Shown here in pieces: positions 1 through 6,380 of a stretch of DNA of 9,309 nt. How positions within the stretch are numbered: position 1 is the first letter of the stretch; each line of letters begins with the position of its first letter. This stretch comes from an uncultured Lachnospiraceae bacterium. GTDB lineage: Bacteria > Bacillota_A > Clostridia > Lachnospirales > Lachnospiraceae. Where the stretch lies: assembly GCA_947175285.1 (NCBI GenBank), contig CAMWMM010000166.1, positions 1-9,309 on the forward strand, written 5' to 3'. A program made the position numbers and the translations under genes. A model generated the notes under the pieces. It searched no databases, was not told where the DNA came from, and saw nothing but the letters and a program-made list of their open reading frames with translations.

Positions 1-1
1 G

Positions 2-139
2 CCGAAAGACCATTGGATTTTATGGAATATCCAGATTATTACACTGGGTCGTCAGATTTGTAAAGCGCCCACGCCGAAGTGTGAAGAGTGTTTTTTACAG
101 GAACATTGCGCGGATTATCAGAAGCGGCATAAGGGGTAA
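2..139 (+). CDS. nth: Endonuclease III-type DNA glycosylase/AP lyase, C-terminal fragment (5' end outside window)
   Basis: The frame is open from the window edge to TAA at 137-139 and gives 45 residues. Four cysteines (codons at 59, 80, 89 and 107) have spacing C-x6-C-x2-C-x5-C, the [4Fe-4S] loop signature at the C-terminus of endonuclease III and MutY glycosylases. The preceding residues, ending LGRQIC, also fit the end of the helix-hairpin-helix glycosylase fold. The protein stops soon after the cluster, as Nth does; MutY would continue into a NUDIX-like domain, so Nth is the better call. The family removes oxidised pyrimidines and nicks the abasic site in base excision repair. The catalytic Lys and Asp lie upstream of the window and cannot be checked. 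The exonuclease gene follows after about 30 bases and is probably co-transcribed. Confidence 0.85.
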   Translation, partial: PKDHWILWNIQIITLGRQICKAPTPKCEECFLQEHCADYQKRHKG

Positions 140-159
140 AAAAAGCATTGACCGAAAAC

Positions 160-165
160 GGAGAG
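160..165 (+). promoter_or_regulatory. Ribosome binding site that decides the exonuclease start
   Basis: GGAGAG lies just before two consecutive ATG codons (168 and 171). From its GGAG core there are 7 bases to the ATG at 171 but only 4 to the one at 168, so 171 is preferred. A longer reading from an ATG at 81 would overlap the nth coding end and adds 30 residues with no exonuclease similarity. Confidence 0.6.
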
Positions 166-170
166 AGATG

Positions 171-872
171 ATGGTTGACTCATATGTGTGTCTGGATTTA
201 GAGACAACGGGATTAAATCCCAAGACAGATAAAATAATCGAAATCGGGGCTGTCAAAGTAAGGGCAGGAGAAATAACCGACCGAATGGAAACTTTGGTAA
301 ATCCGGGGAGAGCATTGGAGGAACGTATTGTCGAGTTGACGGGTATTTGCGATGAGCAGCTTGCGGACGCGCCGGACATAGCGGAGGTTTTACCCAAACT
401 GCTTGATTTTATTGGTGAAGATATTCTTCTTGGACATGCTGTTCTATTTGATTATTCTTTTGTAAAAAAAGCAGCGGTCAATCAAAATTTTAAGTTTGAA
501 AAAAGCGGGATTGATACATTAAGGTTGGCAAGAAAATTTTTACCGGAGTTGGAAAGCAGAAGTCTTGGGGCTTTGTGCAGATATTTCGGAATTGCGCACA
601 ATGCGCACAGAGCGTTTGCCGATGCGCAGGCGACTTCCGTTTTATATGGAAAATTAACAGAGCTTTTTTATGAGGGGCATGAGGAGGACTTTGCACCTGT
701 TCCTCTTTTGTATCAGGCAAAACGCGATACGCCGATTACGATACCGCAAAAAGAGCAGTTATATAAATTGATAGACAGGCATAAAATAGCTATAGAGTAT
801 CAGGTGGATAAGCTTACCCGCAGCGAAGCAAGCCGTATTATGGCTCAGATTCTTGCAGAATACGGACGATAG
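171..872 (+). CDS. DnaQ-like (DEDDh) 3'-5' exonuclease
   Basis: This 233-residue protein has the three exonuclease motifs of the DnaQ/PolC epsilon superfamily. Exo I is DLETTG (Asp9, Glu11), Exo II holds the Asp of HAVLFDYSF (Asp94), and Exo III is HRAFADA with His146 and Asp151, so all four metal-binding acids and the catalytic His are present. Such enzymes remove nucleotides from 3' ends using two metal ions, in proofreading, repair or RNA trimming; the substrate here is not evident. The domain takes about 170 residues. A tail of about 45 residues follows, with a TPITIPQKEQL segment and a LTRSEAS segment, which resembles a small helical module rather than a polymerase or helicase. It may share a repair transcript with nth. 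The last 35 bases overlap the convergent gene at 838-1446. A start at 168 is possible. Confidence 0.88.
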   Translation: MVDSYVCLDLETTGLNPKTDKIIEIGAVKVRAGEITDRMETLVNPGRALEERIVELTGICDEQLADAPDIAEVLPKLLDFIGEDILLGHAVLFDYSFVKKAAVNQNFKFEKSGIDTLRLARKFLPELESRSLGALCRYFGIAHNAHRAFADAQATSVLYGKLTELFYEGHEEDFAPVPLLYQAKRDTPITIPQKEQLYKLIDRHKIAIEYQVDKLTRSEASRIMAQILAEYGR

Positions 873-1446
873 TATTTTTCATAAGGGAGTTTAAAGATTC
901 GGCAGCCGGATAGAGTTCCTTTATTTTTTCAGGGGTATTTTCTTCCCGGTAAATTTTGCAAAGAAGTCTATAGGATCCGCTTACATCTGTTTTTATGGAG
1001 ACTGCCATTTCCAGAATTTCCCGTGCTTCTTTTGTATATCCGTTTTCGTACAAGAGGGAAGCCCACTGCTGCAATGTTCTGGCAAGGAGCGTAAAGTTCT
1101 GGTCATAGTGAGTCAGCAGGTCGATATTAGGTGCGCCATATTTTAATTTTAAATCGGTGTTGGTAATGCCTGTAAAATTTACAATCTGGGATTCGCTCAG
1201 CGAATGAAAGATTTCTCTATATTCATCAGCGCGTTCATTGTCCGGTAAAAGATGCAGAAAAAGACTTTCGTATGAAATTCTGATATAGGGAAGGTCGTCA
1301 AGAGGCTGGCGTCTTGTGTTGTTAGCCCGGCGCTCCTTTTCCCAGAAAGATTGTTTTATGGCGTTATCCTTGTTCTCGCGTCTGGCAAGTTGAATAGTAA
1401 ACCATATAATAAAGATGATAAAACTTGCAAAAAGAGGGAATTTCAT
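838..1446 (-). CDS. Membrane-anchored protein of unknown function with TPR-like helical region
   Basis: I do not recognise a named family for this 202-residue protein. Residues 4-20 form one hydrophobic span (LFASFIIFIIWFTIQL), followed by a highly charged, arginine-rich linker (about 21-48), so the protein is probably N-terminally anchored. Residues about 120-180 (LARTLQQWASLLYENGY, TKEAREILEMAV) have the small/large residue alternation of a tetratricopeptide-like helical pair, which suggests protein binding. A good site, GAAAGGA (complement of 1455-1461), lies 8 bases before the start and supports translation. Its 3' end overlaps the exonuclease gene by 35 bases. A strong promoter for the opposite strand lies across its start codon, while I could find no convincing promoter of its own. 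A scaffold role is only a guess. Confidence 0.75.
   Translation of the reverse strand: MKFPLFASFIIFIIWFTIQLARRENKDNAIKQSFWEKERRANNTRRQPLDDLPYIRISYESLFLHLLPDNERADEYREIFHSLSESQIVNFTGITNTDLKLKYGAPNIDLLTHYDQNFTLLARTLQQWASLLYENGYTKEAREILEMAVSIKTDVSGSYRLLCKIYREENTPEKIKELYPAAESLNSLMKNTIVRILQESEP
881..929 (+). terminator. Candidate rho-independent terminator of the exonuclease gene, inside the opposing gene
   Basis: ATAAGGGA (881-888) can pair with TCCTTTAT (917-924) over 8 base pairs including one G-U pair, and a run of Ts to 929 follows directly. Inside it, ATTCGG (897-902) pairs with CCGGAT (906-911) around a 3-base loop. Position (9 bases after the stop) and the T-run fit a terminator, but the outer stem is AT-rich and a loose internal loop separates it from the inner hairpin. 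It is also coding sequence of the minus-strand gene, so chance is possible. Confidence 0.33.
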
Positions 1447-1453
1447 ATATAAT
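1425..1453 (+). promoter_or_regulatory. Sigma-A-type promoter for the small membrane protein gene
   Basis: TTGCAA (1425-1430) and TATAAT (1448-1453) are separated by exactly 17 bases, with a perfect -10 and a 4-of-6 match at -35. Transcription would start near 1460, giving a leader of about 25 bases that contains a GGAGG site for the ATG at 1485. The -35 lies inside the first codons of the minus-strand gene and the -10 in its leader. It may also supply the VanW gene, since no better promoter is visible before 1653. Confidence 0.7.
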
Positions 1454-1484
1454 ATCCTTTCAGTAAGCAGGGAGGTTTTGCCTT

Positions 1485-1592
1485 ATGTTTTCGTGGCATA
1501 ATAAAAAATCAAGACGGATAATATCGGCTGTCATTATTATTATACTGATTCTGGCAATGGTAGTGCCGCTCTTATTGAGTGTGGCAGTGTAA
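1485..1592 (+). CDS. Small single-span membrane protein (35 residues)
   Basis: The short frame begins MFSWHNKKSRR and ends in TAA at 1590-1592. A basic N-terminal stretch of about 11 residues precedes about 24 continuous hydrophobic residues (ISAVIIIILILAMVVPLLLS and on), ending almost at the C-terminus. This is a classic single-span membrane peptide with its N-terminus in the cytoplasm. Translation is well supported: a full GGAGG (1471-1475) lies 9 bases before the ATG, and a TTGCAA/TATAAT promoter is correctly placed upstream. The layout (about 30-35 residues, basic start, one span) recalls Prli42-type stressosome anchors and other tiny Firmicutes membrane proteins, but I cannot assign it to a family. 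Function is unknown. It precedes the VanW gene by 60 bases and may be co-transcribed with it. Confidence 0.7.
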   Translation: MFSWHNKKSRRIISAVIIIILILAMVVPLLLSVAV

Positions 1593-1607
1593 CTACCTAA
1601 GTGTAAC
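1586..1607. repeat. Exact 8-base direct repeat AGTGTAAC upstream of the VanW gene
   Basis: AGTGTAAC occurs at 1586-1593 and again at 1600-1607, with a 6-base spacer (TACCTA). The first copy covers the stop codon of the 35-residue protein gene; the second lies about 45 bases before the VanW start. Tandem half-sites of this kind can be binding sites for a regulator, but two copies of 8 bases in AT-rich DNA may also arise by chance. Confidence 0.3.
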
Positions 1608-1652
1608 ATATTTTTTAATAGGAAGCAATGCAGTGGGAGAGGAAGAAATATT

Positions 1653-3170
1653 ATGAAAAAGGTATGGAAAAAACTGACAACTACAGTTGCCTTATGTGTC
1701 GGATTTCTTTGTGTCGGAAATCTTTCCATAGGAGATTTTTCCCTGTGTATGACAGCGTATGCTAATGAAGAGGAAAAAATTGAATCCGGAATTTTTGTGA
1801 ATGATATTAATTTGGCAGGAATGACTGTTTCCGAAGCTAAAAAGGCGGTGCAGGATTATGTGGATTCTTTTGCGGATACGGAGATTACTCTGCATGCGGA
1901 AGAGGGACAAGTGATTACTGTCACGGCGTCAGACTGCGGACTGAAATGGAGTAATCCGGAGATTATAGATGAGGCGGCAAGCCTCGGGAAAGATGGTAAT
2001 ATTGTACAGTGCTATAAAGCATTGAAGGATTTGGAATACGAAAATAAGGTTTATGAAGTTACATATGATTTTGATAAAAATGCAATTAAATCTTTGGTGG
2101 AAGAGCAAGGCGCACAATATAACCAGGATGCGGTTGACGCCGTAATGACGAGGGTAGACGATGCTTTTCAAATTACGGAAGGACAGACCGGTGTTGCGAT
2201 TGATCCCGATGCTTCTGCGGATGCTGCATATGATTATCTTGTTAATAACTGGAATGGTGATGCCTGCGATATTGATTTGGTTGTTGCTGTTCAGGAACCG
2301 CGCGGAAGTGTGGAGGAACTTTCCAAAGTAACGGATGTTCTCGGCACTTTTACAACCAGTTATTCCACTTCCGGTTCTTCCAGAAGTGCGAATGTGGCAA
2401 ATGGTGCAAATTTGATTAACGGATGTCTGTTATATCCGGGAGATGAGTTTTCCGCTTATGAGGCGGTTGCCCCCTTTACGGAGGCAAACGGATATTATAT
2501 GGCGGGTTCATATTTAAACGGCCGGGTAGTGGATAGTCTGGGCGGCGGTATCTGTCAGGTTTCCACCACTTTATATAATGCTGTTTTACAGGCTGAACTG
2601 GAAGTAACGGAGAGACATAATCATTCCATGATTGTTACTTATGTTGATCCGTCCGCCGATGCGGCGATTGCGGAATCTTCCGGCAAAGATTTTAAGTTTG
2701 TAAATAACATGGAATATCCTATTTATATTGAAGGTTTTACAACACCGGAGAAGAAGATTACATTTACGATTTATGGAGTGGAGACAAGAGAGAGCAACAG
2801 AGAGGTTGTATATGAGAGTGTTGTTCTGGAAAGAACTGTGCCGGAGGAAGAGGTTATTTATCCGGATGCTTCCCTGCCGTTAGGATATTGTTCCGTGCAG
2901 TCGGCGCATATCGGATATAGGGCAGAGTTATGGAAAGTTGTAAAAGTGGATGGCGTAGAAGTCAGCAGGGAACAGATAAACAGCAGTTCCTATATGAAAG
3001 CGCCCAGAAGCGCAACCGTGGGAATTTCGACGCCCGACCCGGAAGCATATAACAATATCATGGCGGCGATTGCCACCAACAGTATCGATCAGGTAAAAGC
3101 AGTTGCAGGAAGCTATCAGGCGGCAGCGAATGCTGCTGCAGAAGCGGCGGAAGAGGCGCCAGCACCATAA
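1653..3170 (+). CDS. Exported VanW-domain protein (putative cell-wall-associated)
   Basis: This 505-residue protein starts with a signal peptide: MKKVWKK, a hydrophobic core to about residue 22, and a probable cleavage after AYA at residue 37. Residues about 45-215 resemble the PG_binding_4 region that commonly precedes VanW (FVNDINLAGMTVSEAKKAV and a second alpha/beta repeat). The VanW domain covers about 245-375, with its hallmark GGGICQVSTTLYNAVLQ at 297-313 and the RHNHSM motif. Residues about 385-450 look like a G5-type beta module, and the last 25 residues are rich in Ala and Glu. VanW occurs in some vancomycin resistance clusters, but its biochemical role is not established and no other van gene is present, so resistance should not be inferred. 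AGAGGAAG (1638-1645) is the ribosome site. Two TAA codons in tandem end it. Confidence 0.9.
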   Translation: MKKVWKKLTTTVALCVGFLCVGNLSIGDFSLCMTAYANEEEKIESGIFVNDINLAGMTVSEAKKAVQDYVDSFADTEITLHAEEGQVITVTASDCGLKWSNPEIIDEAASLGKDGNIVQCYKALKDLEYENKVYEVTYDFDKNAIKSLVEEQGAQYNQDAVDAVMTRVDDAFQITEGQTGVAIDPDASADAAYDYLVNNWNGDACDIDLVVAVQEPRGSVEELSKVTDVLGTFTTSYSTSGSSRSANVANGANLINGCLLYPGDEFSAYEAVAPFTEANGYYMAGSYLNGRVVDSLGGGICQVSTTLYNAVLQAELEVTERHNHSMIVTYVDPSADAAIAESSGKDFKFVNNMEYPIYIEGFTTPEKKITFTIYGVETRESNREVVYESVVLERTVPEEEVIYPDASLPLGYCSVQSAHIGYRAELWKVVKVDGVEVSREQINSSSYMKAPRSATVGISTPDPEAYNNIMAAIATNSIDQVKAVAGSYQAAANAAAEAAEEAPAP

Positions 3171-3225
3171 TAAGTCTTGGTAAGAATAGGTATGCGCACC
3201 ATAAGAAAGTAACAGGCGATATATC

Positions 3226-4230
3226 ATGATGAAAAGCGGAAAAGTATCAGAAAATGTATTAATACGTTCCATTTTAAGGCGGATAAAGACCAAAAGAGAA
3301 GAAGTAATATGCGGCGCAGGGATAGGAACAGACTGCGCCGTTTTATCGTTTGGTGATGATGAGGAAACTGTTTTTTCTACAAATCCCGTCAGTGCACCGA
3401 TAGAGGATGTATGTACTTATGGACTTCATAAAGCATTGAATAATATAGCGGTTATGAGAGCAGAACCGATAGCCGTTATGATTGCAATGATGCTTCCGAA
3501 GGACACGGAAGAAAAGGCATTGCAGGATATGATGAAACAGGCGGAAGAAATATGCTCACGTTATCATATACAGGTGATTGGAGGACATACGGAAGTAACC
3601 GGAATCGTCCAAATGCCGGTGCTTACCGTAACAGGGATTGGAAAGCGGAAAAAACGGAATGAAGGCAATGAATGTGCCGTAAAACCCGGTCAGGATGTGA
3701 TTATTAGTAAATGGATTGGACTGGAGGGAACGGTCAGGATTGCCAAAGAACATAGAGAGGAACTGCTGACAAGATATCCTGCTAAAATGATAGACGAGGC
3801 AGCGGCTTTTGAGAAATTCCTCTCCGTTATACCGGAGGCCGCCACCGCCGGGGAGTCCGGCGTTTGCGGTATGCATGATGTTTCGCAGGGCGGTATTTTC
3901 GCCGCGTTGTGGGAACTGGCACAGAAAGCGGGCGTTGGACTGGAAATCGATTTGAAAAAACTGCCGCTTAGGCAGGAAACGGTAGAAATATGTGAATTTT
4001 ATGATTTAAATCCATATGAGCTGATATCTGGCGGCAGTCTATTAATGACTGCGTGGGACGGCATCGGGATTGTTGCTTCTTTGGAGAAAAAAGGGATTCC
4101 GGCAGTGATTGTCGGAAAGACAACTGCGGGCAATGACAGAATCCTTTTTAACGAAGAGGAAAGACGGTTTTTGGAACCGCCAAAGAAAGACCAAATAAAA
4201 GCATTGGAAGAGGAAAGGAATGAGGGATAA
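3226..4230 (+). CDS. PurM/HypE-like ATP-binding protein (AIR synthase-related)
   Basis: This 334-residue protein has the AIR synthase/HypE/SelD/ThiL fold signature. Visible are GTDCAVL (35-41), the HKALNNIAVM strip (68-77), GGHTEV (119-124), DVSQGGIFAAL (218-228) and NPYELISGG (262-270), the last three matching HypE-type patterns. HypE dehydrates a thiocarbamoyl group on its C-terminal cysteine to make cyanide for NiFe hydrogenases. Here the tail (ending EEERNEG) has no cysteine motif, and no hyp or hydrogenase gene is near, so it is unlikely to be true HypE. The usual Asn-Asp of the ATP/metal strip reads Asn-Asn (72-73). The substrate is unknown. AGG (3214-3216) lies 9 bases before the ATG at 3226; the adjacent ATG at 3229 is an alternative. 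It leads a four-gene operon, with 2 bases before the Lrp gene. Confidence 0.82.
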   Translation: MMKSGKVSENVLIRSILRRIKTKREEVICGAGIGTDCAVLSFGDDEETVFSTNPVSAPIEDVCTYGLHKALNNIAVMRAEPIAVMIAMMLPKDTEEKALQDMMKQAEEICSRYHIQVIGGHTEVTGIVQMPVLTVTGIGKRKKRNEGNECAVKPGQDVIISKWIGLEGTVRIAKEHREELLTRYPAKMIDEAAAFEKFLSVIPEAATAGESGVCGMHDVSQGGIFAALWELAQKAGVGLEIDLKKLPLRQETVEICEFYDLNPYELISGGSLLMTAWDGIGIVASLEKKGIPAVIVGKTTAGNDRILFNEEERRFLEPPKKDQIKALEEERNEG

Positions 4231-4232
4231 AT

Positions 4233-4715
4233 ATGAGAGAAAAATTATTATCAGTAATTGAAAAGAACAGCCGTATTGATACGAAAGAACTTGCGGTTAT
4301 CATGGGTGTGGAAGAAATTGATATTGTCAATGAACTTGCGGCAATGGAAAACGAGGGGATTATATGCGGTTATCATACGCTGATTGACTGGGAGAAAACC
4401 TCGATTGAAAAAGTAACGGCATTAATTGAAGTAAGAGTAACGCCGCAGCGGGGTCAGGGATTTGATAATATTGCGGAGCGCATTTATAAATATCCTGAGG
4501 TTACTTCCGTTTATTTGATTTCCGGAGGATATGATTTGCTTGTTACTTTAGAAGGGAAATCCCTGAAAGAGATTTCCAGATTTGTTTCGGATAAACTGTC
4601 CACATTAGATACCGTGCTTAGTACGGCGACACATTTCATTTTGAAAAAATATAAAGATCATGGAACCATCTTAGAAAAGAAATATGAAGATACAAGAGAG
4701 AAGGTGACACCATGA
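4233..4715 (+). CDS. Lrp/AsnC family transcriptional regulator (AlaR/YugG-like)
   Basis: This 160-residue protein has an N-terminal winged helix-turn-helix (about 1-50, with ELAVIMGVEEIDIVNELAAM) followed by an Lrp-type RAM/ligand-binding domain (about 62-138, with ALIEVRVTPQRG, SGGYDLLVTLEG and VLSTATHF). Such proteins form dimers and octamers and bind an amino acid to change DNA binding. The gene has GAGGG (4222-4226) 6 bases before its start. Its stop overlaps the start of the aminotransferase gene in ATGA, so the two are probably translationally coupled. The same pairing of an Lrp-type regulator and an aminotransferase is known in Bacillus subtilis as alaR-alaT (yugG-yugH), which suggests control of its own operon in response to alanine or a related amino acid. 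The ligand is inferred from context only. Confidence 0.9.
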   Translation: MREKLLSVIEKNSRIDTKELAVIMGVEEIDIVNELAAMENEGIICGYHTLIDWEKTSIEKVTALIEVRVTPQRGQGFDNIAERIYKYPEVTSVYLISGGYDLLVTLEGKSLKEISRFVSDKLSTLDTVLSTATHFILKKYKDHGTILEKKYEDTREKVTP

Positions 4716-5884
4716 GAAATCCGTTAGCAGATAAAATAGTAGGAATAAAACCTTCCGGCATTCGAAAATTTTTTGATATCGTTCAGGAAATGGATGATGT
4801 CATTTCCTTGAGCGTTGGTGAGCCGGATTTCGATACGCCCTGGCATATCAGGGACGAGGGTATTTACTCTTTGGAAAAGGGACGTACTTTTTATACTTCC
4901 AACGCAGGATTAAAGGAACTGAAAGAGGAAGTAGCATCGTATTTAAAAAGAAAACAGGATGTTACATATAATCCGCAGAATGAAATATTTATTACAGTTG
5001 GAGGTTCCGAAGCAATCGACCTTGCCCTGCGTGCCATGTTAAATCCCGGCGAGGAAGTGTTAATACCGCAGCCCAGCTATGTTTCTTATGAGCCGTGTGC
5101 CATACTGGCAGATGGCGTTCCCGTGATTATAGAGCTGAAGGCGGAGAATGAATTCCGGCTGACGGCAAAAGAACTGGAAGACGCAATTACGGATAAAACA
5201 AAGATTGTGATTTTACCGTTCCCGAATAATCCGACAGGCGCGATTATGGAAAAAAAGAATTTGGAGGAAATTGCGGAAGTTATTATCAAGCATGACTTGT
5301 TTGTGATATCCGATGAAATTTACTCCGAACTTACCTATAAGGACAAACATGTATCCATTGTAGAGATTCCCGGTATGCAGGAGCGGACGATTTTAATTAA
5401 CGGATTCTCCAAAGCATATGCCATGACAGGCTGGAGACTTGGTTATGCCTGCGGTCCGAAAGAAATTATAGCGCAGATGTTAAAGATTCATCAGTTTGCG
5501 ATAATGTGTGCGCCGACTACAAGCCAGTATGCGGCTGTTGAGGCATTGCGCAACGGTGATGAAGATGTGGAACAGATGAGAGAATCCTACAATCAGAGAC
5601 GCAGATATTTGATGCATGCTTTTAAGGAAATGGGATTAGAATGCTTTGAACCTTTTGGCGCATTCTATGTGTTCCCCTGCATTAAAGAGTTTGGATTATC
5701 AAGTGAGGAATTTGCTACCAGATTTTTAAAGGAAGAAAAAGTAGCGATTGTTCCCGGTACGGCATTTGGTGACTGCGGAGAAGGTTTCCTGCGTATTTCC
5801 TATGCGTCTTCTTTGGAAAATCTGAAAATTGCAATGGGAAGACTCTCAGAGTTTATAGGCAGATTAAGGAAGAACGGAGATTAA
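4712..5884 (+). CDS. Class I/II PLP-dependent aminotransferase (AlaT/YugH-like)
   Basis: This full-length 390-residue fold-type I aminotransferase carries all expected residues: the PNNPTG loop (171-176), Asp201 and Tyr204 of SDEIYSE, the PLP lysine Lys234 in SKAYAMTGWRLG, and the substrate carboxylate-binding Arg361 in GFLRISYA. It would move an amino group between an amino acid and a 2-oxo acid in the cytoplasm. The N-terminus (ADKIVGIKPSGIRKFFD, then SLSVGEPDFDTPW) and the stretch MLKIHQFAIMCAPTTSQ closely resemble B. subtilis AlaT/YugH, as I recall it, so alanine-pyruvate or broad-specificity transamination is likely. Aspartate or N-acetyl-diaminopimelate aminotransferase (PatA-like) remains possible. 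AAGGTG (4701-4706) lies 5 bases before the ATG, inside the Lrp gene. One base separates its stop from the trmL start. Confidence 0.92.
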   Translation: MRNPLADKIVGIKPSGIRKFFDIVQEMDDVISLSVGEPDFDTPWHIRDEGIYSLEKGRTFYTSNAGLKELKEEVASYLKRKQDVTYNPQNEIFITVGGSEAIDLALRAMLNPGEEVLIPQPSYVSYEPCAILADGVPVIIELKAENEFRLTAKELEDAITDKTKIVILPFPNNPTGAIMEKKNLEEIAEVIIKHDLFVISDEIYSELTYKDKHVSIVEIPGMQERTILINGFSKAYAMTGWRLGYACGPKEIIAQMLKIHQFAIMCAPTTSQYAAVEALRNGDEDVEQMRESYNQRRRYLMHAFKEMGLECFEPFGAFYVFPCIKEFGLSSEEFATRFLKEEKVAIVPGTAFGDCGEGFLRISYASSLENLKIAMGRLSEFIGRLRKNGD

Positions 5885-5885
5885 T

Positions 5886-6380
5886 ATGCACATTATTTTA
5901 CATCAGCCGGAAATCCCTGCGAATACGGGTAATATCGGAAGAACCTGTGTAGCGACAGGGACAAGCCTGCATCTCATTGAGCCGCTTGGATTCCGGCTGG
6001 ATGAGAAATCGATTAAACGGGCAGGTATGGATTACTGGGAACATCTTGACGTGACAAGGTATATGAATTACCGTGAGTTTTTGGAAAAGCATCCCGGCGC
6101 AAAAGTATGGATGGCGACGACAAAAGCGAAGAGGGTATATACCGAAGTTTCCTACGGCATGGACGATTTTATTATGTTCGGAAAGGAAAGCGGCGGCATA
6201 CCGGAAGAAATTCTGGTGGAAAATGAACCGTACTGCATCAGGATTCCGATGCTTGATGAAATCCGTTCCCTCAATCTTTCCAATGCTGCCGCGATTGTTC
6301 TTTACGAGGCGCTTCGTCAGAACGGATTTCAGAATATGCAGACAGAGGGAGAACTACATAGACTGCATTGGCAAGATTAA
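5886..6380 (+). CDS. trmL: tRNA (cytidine/uridine(34)-2'-O)-methyltransferase TrmL
   Basis: This 164-residue SPOUT-class enzyme has the three family motifs: motif 1 IPANTGNIGRTC (10-21), motif 2 FGKESGGIPEEIL (98-110), and the knot-forming motif 3, IPMLDEIRSLNLSNAAA (120-136) running on to YEALRQ. Length and motif order fit the TrmL/YibK/CspR family, minimal proteins without an extra RNA-binding domain. TrmL methylates the ribose of the wobble base in certain leucine tRNAs using S-adenosylmethionine, which supports decoding accuracy. GGAG (5876-5879) lies 6 bases before the ATG, within the aminotransferase gene. It is the last gene of the operon. Its TAA interlocks with the stop of the convergent kinase gene, and I see no terminator between them. 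Its linkage to amino acid genes is probably only shared transcription. Confidence 0.94.
   Translation: MHIILHQPEIPANTGNIGRTCVATGTSLHLIEPLGFRLDEKSIKRAGMDYWEHLDVTRYMNYREFLEKHPGAKVWMATTKAKRVYTEVSYGMDDFIMFGKESGGIPEEILVENEPYCIRIPMLDEIRSLNLSNAAAIVLYEALRQNGFQNMQTEGELHRLHWQD

Noticed and set aside
81..170. Upstream extension of the exonuclease to an ATG at 81
   Set aside because: These 30 residues overlap the nth coding end in another frame, show no family similarity, and a ribosome site favours the ATG at 171.
1539..1544. TATAAT on the minus strand as the -10 for the gene at 838-1446
   Set aside because: No -35-like sequence or extended -10 occurs at 16 to 18 bases, and the stretch codes for repeated Ile codons of the small membrane protein, which readily gives such AT-rich matches.
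1653..3170. Vancomycin resistance cluster
   Set aside because: Only a VanW domain is present; no VanH, VanA/B-type ligase, VanX or VanY is seen. VanW-domain proteins are common in Clostridia without resistance.
3177..3205. TTGGTA, 17 bases, CATAAG as a promoter for the HypE-like gene
   Set aside because: Both boxes match the consensus poorly (the -10 lacks the final T and begins with C). Spacing alone is not enough to list it.
3176..3205. Possible CTTGGT...ACCATAAG hairpin after the VanW gene
   Set aside because: It needs a bulge, the stem is short and no T-run follows, so it is not supported as a terminator.
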